Assembly (NCBI GenBank): GCA_934196725.1
Contig: CAKPWR010000038.1
Location: forward strand, 1-27,385
Direction of reading: 5' to 3'
Length of the DNA: 27,385 bases
From: an uncultured Prevotella sp.
GTDB lineage: Bacteria; Bacteroidota; Bacteroidia; Bacteroidales; Bacteroidaceae
A program made the position numbers and the translations under genes. Each line of letters starts with the position of its first letter. Position 1 is the first letter of the stretch. Positions 21,333-27,385 of this stretch are shown in pieces. Below the pieces are notes generated by a model. That model saw nothing but the letters and a program-made list of their open reading frames with translations, was not told the DNA's origin and did no database searches.

Positions 21333-23663
21333 ATGCACAAAAACAATATTCCACTCAAGGTAGCCCTCGGCTATTGCATTATTGCCATTATCATGATTCT
21401 GGCAATCAGTCTCGTATATAGCAACACCAAGAGCATCATCGCCATCAACGAAGCATCTCGTGAGTACATCAAGAAAAAGGATGCAGCCGACAGTACCATG
21501 ACTTCTCTGCTCAAAGAAGAGCAGAAGAACTTGAAGCAACTCTCTGATGCAATGGCAGGGAAATCTACGTCCAATTATCTGCAAGATAAGGTTAAAAGTC
21601 TGAATACAGGCAAAGACTCAATCGTGGTGCATTCCAAAGCCCCACAAACCCACGAGGCAAAGAAAACTACGGTGGAAGTAATGAAGACCCGCCGAGGATT
21701 CTTCCGCCGACTAGCCGATGCTTTCAAGAAAGAGCACGCAGAAACGCTAAGCATCAAGCAAGACAGCAACAGAGCCATCATCGATTCTATCACAACTCCT
21801 GTGAATGTGGCTGAAAATGTAGCCAACATTCTGGACCAGATAGACAAGAAGGAGAAGGTGGCTACGCAAGATCATAAGGAAAGTATCAACAAAGAGATGG
21901 AAGACTTGAAAATAGTCAGTACAAAACTTGCCTTACGTTCTGCCAAGCAACTGAGTGATGTGCACCAAAGGGAACGTGACTCTATGCAAAAAGCCATCAA
22001 CAAAGCGATGGCTGCCCGTAAACAGCTATTGTGGCAAATAGGTTTACTTACACTAGTAACCCTCCTTGCGATTATCGTCATGATTTGGTTCATCTGGCGC
22101 GATGCAAGAAAAGAACGCATCTACCGGGAGAACCTGGAGGCAGCCAACGAAGAAATCCAACGTATCATGAACCAACGTGAGCGACTTCTCCTCACCATTA
22201 CGCACGATATCAAGGCGCCTGCTGCCTCCATTTCCGGCTTCATCGACCTGATGAAAGAATACGTCAAGGAAGCACAAGGCATTGAGTGTCTTCAAAATAT
22301 CAAGAACTCTGCTGCTCATCTTTCCCGACTAGTAGCCTCTCTTCTCGATTATCATCAGTTGGAAAATGGGCTGATGAAGGTTCAGCCTGTCTCTTTCTCT
22401 CCTACTCAACTGGTAAAAGAATCAGTAGCGGGAATGCGATTGCGAGCTGAAGAGAAAGGCTTAGCCATTTCGTATGAGATGACGATGGGAATGAAAAAGG
22501 AAGAAAATCAAGAGAACGAAACAGACAAGGAATTATTCCTAGCCGATGCTTTCCGCATTCGTCAGATTCTGGATAATCTGGTGAGCAACGCCATCAAATA
22601 TACCGATCATGGAAGCGTCACTATTCAAGCACAGGTTTCCAAAATCATGGGTAAGCTGACACTCACCATGAACGTGAAAGATACGGGTAAGGGAATGACC
22701 GATGAGGAAAAGCGGAAAGTGTTCCAGGCATTCACCAGATTAAAGAGTGCACAAGGCATTGAGGGAACAGGCCTGGGCTTGTCTATCACCCAAGAACTGG
22801 TGTCGCTTCTCGGTGGAGAAATCCTACTTCGTTCTACCTTGGGTAAAGGTTCCAATTTCATCGTTACGCTTCCTATCGAACCTGCCCCAAAAGATGATTC
22901 ACAGGAGGATTTCAAACAAACATCTGATCATCAGGAAACCAAGGAATCACCCAACCAAAAGAAGGCTCAACAAGATTTTGCCAACCATAAGATTCTGATT
23001 CTCGATGACGACAAGCTTCAGCTTCAACTTCTCCAGGAAATGCTGCGACGCATAGCAGGCGATTCCTGGCAAGTATTCGCCTGCAATCATGTGATTGATG
23101 CACTAACCATCCTGCACAATGAACAGCCAGCCCTCATGCTGATGGATATAGAAATGCCAGAAATGAATGGTACAGAGATGATTACCCACATCAACCATTC
23201 CAACATGACTGTCATTGCGATGACAGCGCATGATACGAGCATCCGAGAACAACTCATAAAAGCAGGCTTCGACGACTGTCTTTTCAAGCCGTTCAGCATA
23301 GAGAAGTTATCTGCTATCCTGGGAATAGATTCTGAACCTCAATCCCACTTTGACGCTCTTCTGGCTTTTGCCGAGGGCGATGAAGAGGCAGCTAAAGAGA
23401 TTCTCAACACCGTGAAGCAGGAACTGGCAGAACATCTTAAGAATTTGAAAGAAGCCATGGAGGAGGATTCCTTATCTATAGATAAAATAGGAAAAGCTGC
23501 TCACAAACTTCTGCCGATTGCCAGTATGATGCAGATGAGTTGTCTGGAAGAACTGAAGGCACTATCGCCTGAACATATTCAAGAGAATGGAGAAGAAGAG
23601 ATTAGGAAGAAATTGAAGGTTGTTGCAGATTGCTTGCAGCACGTGCTAGAACAGAGTTTCTAG
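21333..23663 (+). CDS. Hybrid sensor histidine kinase with receiver and Hpt-like domains
   Basis: The 776-residue inner-membrane kinase has its first membrane helix at about 9-30, a roughly 200-residue helical, Lys/Glu-rich extracytoplasmic sensor, and its second helix at about 233-254. HisKA carries the phosphorylated His291 in THDIKAPAAS. The ATPase has N-box NLVSNAIKY (415-423), DTGKGM and GTGLGLS. After a polar linker (519-550) comes a receiver with Asp605 in MDIEMPEMNG and Lys652. A C-terminal helical domain has His724 in KAAHKLLPIASM, an Hpt-like phosphotransfer site. This suggests a His-Asp-His relay handing phosphate to Asp54 of the NtrC-type regulator encoded upstream. The sensor is not a recognised PAS, Cache or Y_Y_Y domain. 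Confidence 0.94.
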   Translation: MHKNNIPLKVALGYCIIAIIMILAISLVYSNTKSIIAINEASREYIKKKDAADSTMTSLLKEEQKNLKQLSDAMAGKSTSNYLQDKVKSLNTGKDSIVVHSKAPQTHEAKKTTVEVMKTRRGFFRRLADAFKKEHAETLSIKQDSNRAIIDSITTPVNVAENVANILDQIDKKEKVATQDHKESINKEMEDLKIVSTKLALRSAKQLSDVHQRERDSMQKAINKAMAARKQLLWQIGLLTLVTLLAIIVMIWFIWRDARKERIYRENLEAANEEIQRIMNQRERLLLTITHDIKAPAASISGFIDLMKEYVKEAQGIECLQNIKNSAAHLSRLVASLLDYHQLENGLMKVQPVSFSPTQLVKESVAGMRLRAEEKGLAISYEMTMGMKKEENQENETDKELFLADAFRIRQILDNLVSNAIKYTDHGSVTIQAQVSKIMGKLTLTMNVKDTGKGMTDEEKRKVFQAFTRLKSAQGIEGTGLGLSITQELVSLLGGEILLRSTLGKGSNFIVTLPIEPAPKDDSQEDFKQTSDHQETKESPNQKKAQQDFANHKILILDDDKLQLQLLQEMLRRIAGDSWQVFACNHVIDALTILHNEQPALMLMDIEMPEMNGTEMITHINHSNMTVIAMTAHDTSIREQLIKAGFDDCLFKPFSIEKLSAILGIDSEPQSHFDALLAFAEGDEEAAKEILNTVKQELAEHLKNLKEAMEEDSLSIDKIGKAAHKLLPIASMMQMSCLEELKALSPEHIQENGEEEIRKKLKVVADCLQHVLEQSF

Positions 23664-23675
23664 CACGCACCTTCC
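23642..23675. terminator. Hairpin between convergent genes, overlapping the kinase stop
   Basis: CGTGCTAGAA (23642-23651) pairs perfectly over 10 bp with TTCTAGCACG (23658-23667) around a 6-base loop. The kinase stop codon lies inside the right arm. CTTCCATTTTATT follows, a modest T-rich tail. The AraC gene ends 12 bp beyond on the other strand. Confidence 0.65.
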
Positions 23676-23678
23676 ATT

Positions 23679-24563
23679 TTATTCCCTGATTTGCTGCGGC
23701 GTCAGCCCTGTATGCTTCTTGAAATAACGACAGAAGAAACTGACATCGGCAAAATGAAACTCCCAAGCCATCTCCTTGATGCTTTGTGTGCTGCGCTTGA
23801 GTTGCATCTTGAGTTGCAGAATCACATATTGGTCGATGATGGTCTTGGGGGTATGCCCCGTCACCTGGTTCACGATGTTGGTGAGATATTTCGAGGAGAT
23901 ATTCATCTGGGCAGCATAATAGTTCACATCTCTTGAAATCTTGTAATCCTTCTCCAGCAGCATCATAAACCGATTGAACAATTCTCTTACCCGATACGAC
24001 TTCACTTCATCGGGACGGTATTGCGGATTGCGCTGAAGATACTCATGAAAACCTATGAAGAATGCCTTCAACTGGCACAAAACCAACTGCGAGATGCAGG
24101 TACATTCCGACTGGTCGAAATATACCTTCAATAAGGAGAACATCCCATTGATGATGTTTGTAACTACAGGGGTATCCTGCCGGCAGCGGTCTTCCCGCAA
24201 GGAAGAATATACCGTCTGTTCCAGCTGCAAGCTTGCTTCTCGAAGTAAGGAAGGATTATACTTCAGGATTTCGGCTTGAAAGTTGTTCGCAGTTTGAGGG
24301 GATTTGCAATCCCCGTTTTCAGTTGATGGGGATTTGCAATCCCCACCATCAACCTTCAATTCCACCACATCATTCGGGAACACGGTGATGACCGCTCCTT
24401 CATAAAGTTCCCAATCCTTATAATTCACCTGTAGCCTCGCCTTGCCTTTCCGGCAAATCAATATCGCTCCGTAAGTTAAAACTTGCGGACCCTCCTGCCA
24501 TTCCTCCAAACCTGAACAGGAAAGACTTGCTTCCTGATGACTGCTTAATTCTGATAATTCCAT
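23679..24563 (-). CDS. AraC family transcriptional regulator with in-frame palindromic insert
   Basis: The 294-residue protein has an N-terminal cupin-like sensor (about 25-110) and a C-terminal AraC/XylS DNA-binding domain (about 190-294). The latter contains YYAAQMNISSKYLTNIVNQVTG and a second helix-turn-helix around SIKEMAWEFHFADVSFFCRYF, ending TGLTPQQIR. In the sensor, residues 74-93 are two 10-residue units, each beginning GDCKSP. They are encoded by two copies of a 17-bp palindrome and interrupt what looks like a strand-loop-strand region. It is divergent from a TolC-HlyD-MFS efflux operon, so it most likely regulates that operon in response to a toxic compound (inference). Its own -7 element is at 24618-24625. 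Confidence 0.9.
   Translation of the reverse strand: MELSELSSHQEASLSCSGLEEWQEGPQVLTYGAILICRKGKARLQVNYKDWELYEGAVITVFPNDVVELKVDGGDCKSPSTENGDCKSPQTANNFQAEILKYNPSLLREASLQLEQTVYSSLREDRCRQDTPVVTNIINGMFSLLKVYFDQSECTCISQLVLCQLKAFFIGFHEYLQRNPQYRPDEVKSYRVRELFNRFMMLLEKDYKISRDVNYYAAQMNISSKYLTNIVNQVTGHTPKTIIDQYVILQLKMQLKRSTQSIKEMAWEFHFADVSFFCRYFKKHTGLTPQQIRE
24298..24344 (-). repeat. Two copies of a 17-bp palindrome inside the AraC gene
   Basis: GGGGATTTGCAATCCCC occurs at 24298-24314 and 24328-24344, a 30-bp period (10 codons) that keeps the frame. Each copy is a 7+7 bp inverted repeat around TGC. The second has further flanking pairs (GTTGATG before, CATCAAC after, with a 3-base bulge). On the coding strand it reads GGGGATTGCAAATCCCC. 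It looks like a dispersed palindromic element rather than ancestral coding sequence. Confidence 0.88.
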
Positions 24564-24617
24564 CTACACCTTAATTATATATAGAGTTATTATGTCTTTT
24601 TATTCCTATTTCGGTTG

Positions 24618-24625
24618 CAAAAATA
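24618..24625 (-). promoter_or_regulatory. -7 promoter element for the AraC gene
   Basis: The minus strand reads TATTTTTG, matching TAnnTTTG, 54 bp upstream of the ATG at 24563. No clear -33 box. A small dyad, CACA-N5-TGTG (24626-24638), sits just upstream. Confidence 0.6.
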
Positions 24626-24713
24626 CACAAAATATGTGACATAAAAGAACTATTATTCCCAAATCGTCCATCCGCTGCGAAATATTTAAAGCGATTGTTC
24701 GCCCAAAACTCCG

Positions 24714-24721
24714 TACCTTTG
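24714..24721 (+). promoter_or_regulatory. -7 promoter element for the efflux operon
   Basis: TACCTTTG matches TAnnTTTG, 27 bp before the ATG at 24749. There is no TTTG at normal -33 spacing, consistent with a promoter that needs an activator. Two similar 11-bp boxes lie upstream (24663-24673 and 24694-24704). Confidence 0.66.
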
Positions 24722-24748
24722 CACCCGAATTTCAAAAAGTAAGAATCA

Positions 24749-26128
24749 ATGATAAAGAAAATCTTATTGGTAAACCTTCTGATTGCAGGAGGAACTCTTT
24801 GGGCTCCGGCTCAAACACAAACCACAGAAGGGACGGCTACTTCCTTGCCTGTCTGCAAGAAAGAAAACATGACTATCAGCCAACTCTTCCAGAAGGTTGA
24901 GGATAACAGCAAAAGCCTTCGCACTTCATTATCAGGAGTAGAAGCAGCACACCTCGGCATTGAATCGGCAAAAAGCAAGAAACTACCCGACCTCGATGCA
25001 TCCCTCTCGTTCAGTTACATCGGCAATGCGCTGATTACAGACCGTGACTTCAGTAACGTTCATGGTTTGAAATCCCCACATTTTGGCAACAACTTCGCCT
25101 TCCAGGCACAGCAGGTAGTTTACGCCGGTGGAGCCATCAACGCAGGCATCAAACTTGCCGAACTCGGAAAGCAGCAGGCAGAGGTAGGCGTAAAACTCAC
25201 CCGACAGCAAATTCGCTTCATCGCCCTAGGTCAATATCTCGACCTTTACAAGATAGACAACCGCATCAAGGTATATGAAAAGAACATCGAACTGACCCGC
25301 CAACTCATCGAGGATATCAAGGAGAAGCAGACACAAGGCATGGCGCTGAAGAACGACATCACCCGATATGAACTCCAGATGGAAAGCCTCAAACTCGGTC
25401 TGACGGCGCTCAGGAACAACCGAAGCATCCTGAACCATCAACTTTGCAATACCCTCGGAATGAACCAAAATAGCCAGATGAACCAGGGAAGCCAGGAGAT
25501 TCAAATTATCCCCGATGCCACTATCGCCGACAAAACCTACGGCAAGGAGGGCGAGGCTTACTGGCAGACAGCAGGCACCCTGAATTCTCCACTCCTGGAG
25601 CAGAGCAGCAACGCCATCCGCATCGCCGAACAGAAAGAGAAGATTGCCAAGAGCGATCTTCTGCCAAAAGTGGCTTTTGTTGCCGCAGATAACTTCAATG
25701 GACCTATCCTCTTCGAGTTGCCACCTGTTGATAAGAACCTCAACGTCTGGTATGTGGGCGTGGGAGTGAAATACAGCCTCAGCTCTCTCTTCAAGAGCAA
25801 CAAGCGCATCAAGCAGGCAGCCGTAGAGACCCGACAGGCTAAAGAGGCACATGCAGTTCAGGCAGAGCAGCTTAACAATAATGTGCAGGCTGCCTACGTG
25901 CAGTATCAGCAAACCTACGTGGAACAGGAAACTCAGCGAAAGAGCGTGGAATTGGCACAGCAGAACTACGACGTGATGAATGCCCGCTATCTCAGTCAAC
26001 TCGCTCTGGTTACGGATATGGTGGATGCATCCAACCTCAAACTCAATGCCGAGCTCAACGAGGTGGATGCCCGCATCAACATCGTTTATGCCTACTATCG
26101 CATGAAGTACGTGGCAGGAGAAATTTAG
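24749..26128 (+). CDS. TolC family outer membrane efflux protein
   Basis: The 459-residue protein has a signal peptide (KKILLVNLLIAGGTLWAPA, cleaved near residue 21). Its body consists of the paired long-helix and barrel-strand repeats of TolC/OEP proteins. The first repeat starts at MTISQLFQKVEDNSKSLRTSLSG, with KLPDLDASLSFSYIG as its barrel strand. The second starts near AIRIAEQKEKIAKSDLLPKVAF. It forms the trimeric outer-membrane exit duct. It is the first gene of an operon with the adaptor (22 bp downstream) and MFS pump, and is divergent from AraC. Confidence 0.93.
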   Translation: MIKKILLVNLLIAGGTLWAPAQTQTTEGTATSLPVCKKENMTISQLFQKVEDNSKSLRTSLSGVEAAHLGIESAKSKKLPDLDASLSFSYIGNALITDRDFSNVHGLKSPHFGNNFAFQAQQVVYAGGAINAGIKLAELGKQQAEVGVKLTRQQIRFIALGQYLDLYKIDNRIKVYEKNIELTRQLIEDIKEKQTQGMALKNDITRYELQMESLKLGLTALRNNRSILNHQLCNTLGMNQNSQMNQGSQEIQIIPDATIADKTYGKEGEAYWQTAGTLNSPLLEQSSNAIRIAEQKEKIAKSDLLPKVAFVAADNFNGPILFELPPVDKNLNVWYVGVGVKYSLSSLFKSNKRIKQAAVETRQAKEAHAVQAEQLNNNVQAAYVQYQQTYVEQETQRKSVELAQQNYDVMNARYLSQLALVTDMVDASNLKLNAELNEVDARINIVYAYYRMKYVAGEI

Positions 26129-26150
26129 AAACCATAAAATAAATAAAGCA

Positions 26151-27188
26151 ATGAGCAAGAAGATTATCAAAAGAATATATAATGTAGTAATTATCCTCCT
26201 TTTTCTGGGAGCTATCGGCTGGTGCTTCAGCCATTTCTATCATGGCAGCGACGTGGCTTATACAGATGATGCACAGGTGAATCGCCATATCACCCCAATC
26301 AATACCCGTGTGCCGGGATTTATCAAGGAAATCCGATTTACCGATTACCAGCATGTAAAGAAGGGAGATACTCTCGTCATCATCGAGGATGCTGAGTTCC
26401 GCCTACATGTGGCTCAGGCAGAAGCCGGCTTGCGTGGATCCAAGTCAAGTTCTTCGGTTGTTACCGCCAGCATGGGTACTACCAATACCAATGTACAGAC
26501 AGCAGCTGCCGGCATCGAGGAGGCGCGTGTGGATATGATGAATGCCAAGCAGGACTTCGACCGTTTTGCGGCTCTGATGAAGAAGGATGCAGTTACCCGT
26601 CAACAGTATGACAACGCCTATGCCCGCTATCTTGGAGCCAAGGCACGCTATGAACAGGCAAGCAGCCGCAAGGCTAGTGCAGCATCGGTTCGTAATGTTC
26701 AGACCCAGCAGCTCGGCGGTTCACGTGCCGGAGAGAGCGTGGCAGAGGCACAGCTCAATCTGGCTCGCCTCAACCTATCTTATACCGTAATCGTGGCAAC
26801 CTGCGATGGCGTGATGGGAAGAAAGGATATTCACGAGGGACAATTGGTGCAGCCAGGTCAGATGCTCGCCCGCATCGTGGATGACAACGATGTATGGGTG
26901 ATAGCCAACTATCGTGAGACTCAGATGGACGGCATTACCGTAGGAAAGACAGTAGATTTCACAGCCGATGCCATTCCCGACGTGGTATTCCATGGCAAGG
27001 TAGAAGCCCTTTCTGCCGCAGCCGGCAATGCCTATTCCATGATTCCCGTGGATAATGCCACCGGCAACTTCGTAAAGGTAGAGCAGCGTGTGCCTGTTCG
27101 CATCGCCCTCACCAAAGACAACGACCCGAAGAATGTTGCCCTGCTCCGTGCCGGACTGAACGTAGAAACCAAGGTTCGCATTAAATAG
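26151..27188 (+). CDS. HlyD/EmrA-like membrane fusion protein
   Basis: The 345-residue periplasmic adaptor has one N-terminal membrane helix (about 12-28) followed by a split lipoyl/barrel-sandwich domain. Its first half is around VPGFIKEIRFTDYQHVKKGDTLV (split by charged residues) and its second half around CDGVMGRKDIHEGQLVQPGQ. A helical hairpin (about 85-205) lies between them, then a beta-barrel domain (VWVIANYRETQMDGITVGKTV). This matches EmrA-type adaptors that link an MFS pump to a TolC channel for export of toxic compounds. It is downstream of the TolC-like gene and 36 bp before the MFS gene, as expected. Confidence 0.94.
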   Translation: MSKKIIKRIYNVVIILLFLGAIGWCFSHFYHGSDVAYTDDAQVNRHITPINTRVPGFIKEIRFTDYQHVKKGDTLVIIEDAEFRLHVAQAEAGLRGSKSSSSVVTASMGTTNTNVQTAAAGIEEARVDMMNAKQDFDRFAALMKKDAVTRQQYDNAYARYLGAKARYEQASSRKASAASVRNVQTQQLGGSRAGESVAEAQLNLARLNLSYTVIVATCDGVMGRKDIHEGQLVQPGQMLARIVDDNDVWVIANYRETQMDGITVGKTVDFTADAIPDVVFHGKVEALSAAAGNAYSMIPVDNATGNFVKVEQRVPVRIALTKDNDPKNVALLRAGLNVETKVRIK

Positions 27189-27224
27189 AATGTTCTATAA
27201 ACTATTAATTATTAATTATAGAAA

Positions 27225-27385
27225 ATGCCAGGACCTCCTATGTTACAGGGACCATTTCGGGTCCCTTCATTCAATGGATATATTCCTCGCCGATTACAGC
27301 CTTGGATCTATCTCCTCTTCGCCTTCATCTTCCTGATGTCGGGCGGAATCTATGGAGGAGCCATGAGCCAGGTGATGGGCGAGTA
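27225..27385 (+). CDS. MFS transporter, DHA2/EmrB-like, N-terminal fragment (cut by window end)
   Basis: An open frame from ATG 27225 runs off the window (53 complete codons). It begins MPGPPMLQGPFRVP, followed by RRLQPWIYLLFAFIFLMSGG, a first membrane helix, then YGGAMSQVMGE. Its place after TolC-like and HlyD-like genes and the start of a polytopic protein suggest the 14-helix EmrB-type drug:proton antiporter of the tripartite pump. An alternative ATG lies five codons in (27240). The leader contains the repeat ATTAATTATTAATTAT (27204-27219). Confidence 0.75.
   Translation, partial: MPGPPMLQGPFRVPSFNGYIPRRLQPWIYLLFAFIFLMSGGIYGGAMSQVMGE

Noticed and set aside
25226..26170. 314-codon open frame antisense to the TolC-like gene
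   Set aside because: It is a shadow frame with no domain, motif or promoter, while the plus strand has a clear TolC family protein with signal peptide.
1..27385. CRISPR array, insertion sequence, phage or integrated element
   Set aside because: No regularly spaced repeats, transposase, integrase or terminal inverted repeats were seen. Apart from the tRNA fragment at the left edge, nothing suggests an integration site.

Overview
The window looks like a chromosomal segment from a Bacteroidota gut commensal, most likely of the Prevotella/Segatella copri group. Four things point there. The intergenic regions repeatedly carry the Bacteroidota-type -7 element TAnnTTTG, several with a TTTG -33 box 19-20 bp upstream. 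Start sites are A-rich with no strong Shine-Dalgarno. Many genes belong to Bacteroidota-restricted families (DUF4199, DUF4230, DUF4738 and the DUF6452/DUF6048-like pair). The partial tRNA has no encoded CCA. Family and genus are my inference from gene content, not from a search.

Layout. 1-72: 3' end of a tRNA and its terminator. 278-9674 (+): a long co-directional run of DUF4199 membrane protein, GT2 glycosyltransferase, lipoprotein, outer-membrane-type protein, ApbE flavin transferase, Crp/Fnr regulator, M3 oligopeptidase, dCMP deaminase, S41 protease and 5-formyl-THF cyclo-ligase. 9703-11164 (-): a DciA-like DUF721 protein and RecF. 11312-12963 (+): TPR membrane protein, lumazine synthase and a small unknown protein. 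13026-13622 (-): lipoprotein. The roughly 370-bp gap at 13623-13993 holds divergent promoters and a probable small minus-strand transcript. 13994-16809 (+): two DUF4230 genes and a Na+/alanine-type symporter, followed by a promoter-terminator pair with no gene between them. 17053-17631 (-): GNAT acetyltransferase. 17861-19075 (+): uracil permease.

19274-23663 is the most interesting block. It encodes an NtrC-family sigma-54 activator, a 75-residue secreted Ala/Pro/Thr-rich protein, and a hybrid histidine kinase with both a receiver and an Hpt-like domain. Upstream of the small secreted gene is a near-consensus sigma-54 promoter (TTGGCACG-N4-TTGT). About 100 bp further up lie three TTCCACA repeats and a 9+9 bp dyad, where activator sites would be expected. 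No TAnnTTTG promoter is visible there. This reads as a compact phosphorelay (kinase, receiver, Hpt, then NtrC-type regulator) that switches on a small envelope protein through sigma-54.

23679-24563 (-) is an AraC regulator carrying two in-frame copies of a 17-bp palindrome. It is divergent from an efflux operon (TolC-like outer membrane protein, HlyD/EmrA-like adaptor, and the start of an MFS pump cut off by the window end).

Other structure not explained by the genes includes a strong 23-bp hairpin inside the start of the cyclo-ligase gene and a 25-bp-period direct repeat just before the uracil permease start.
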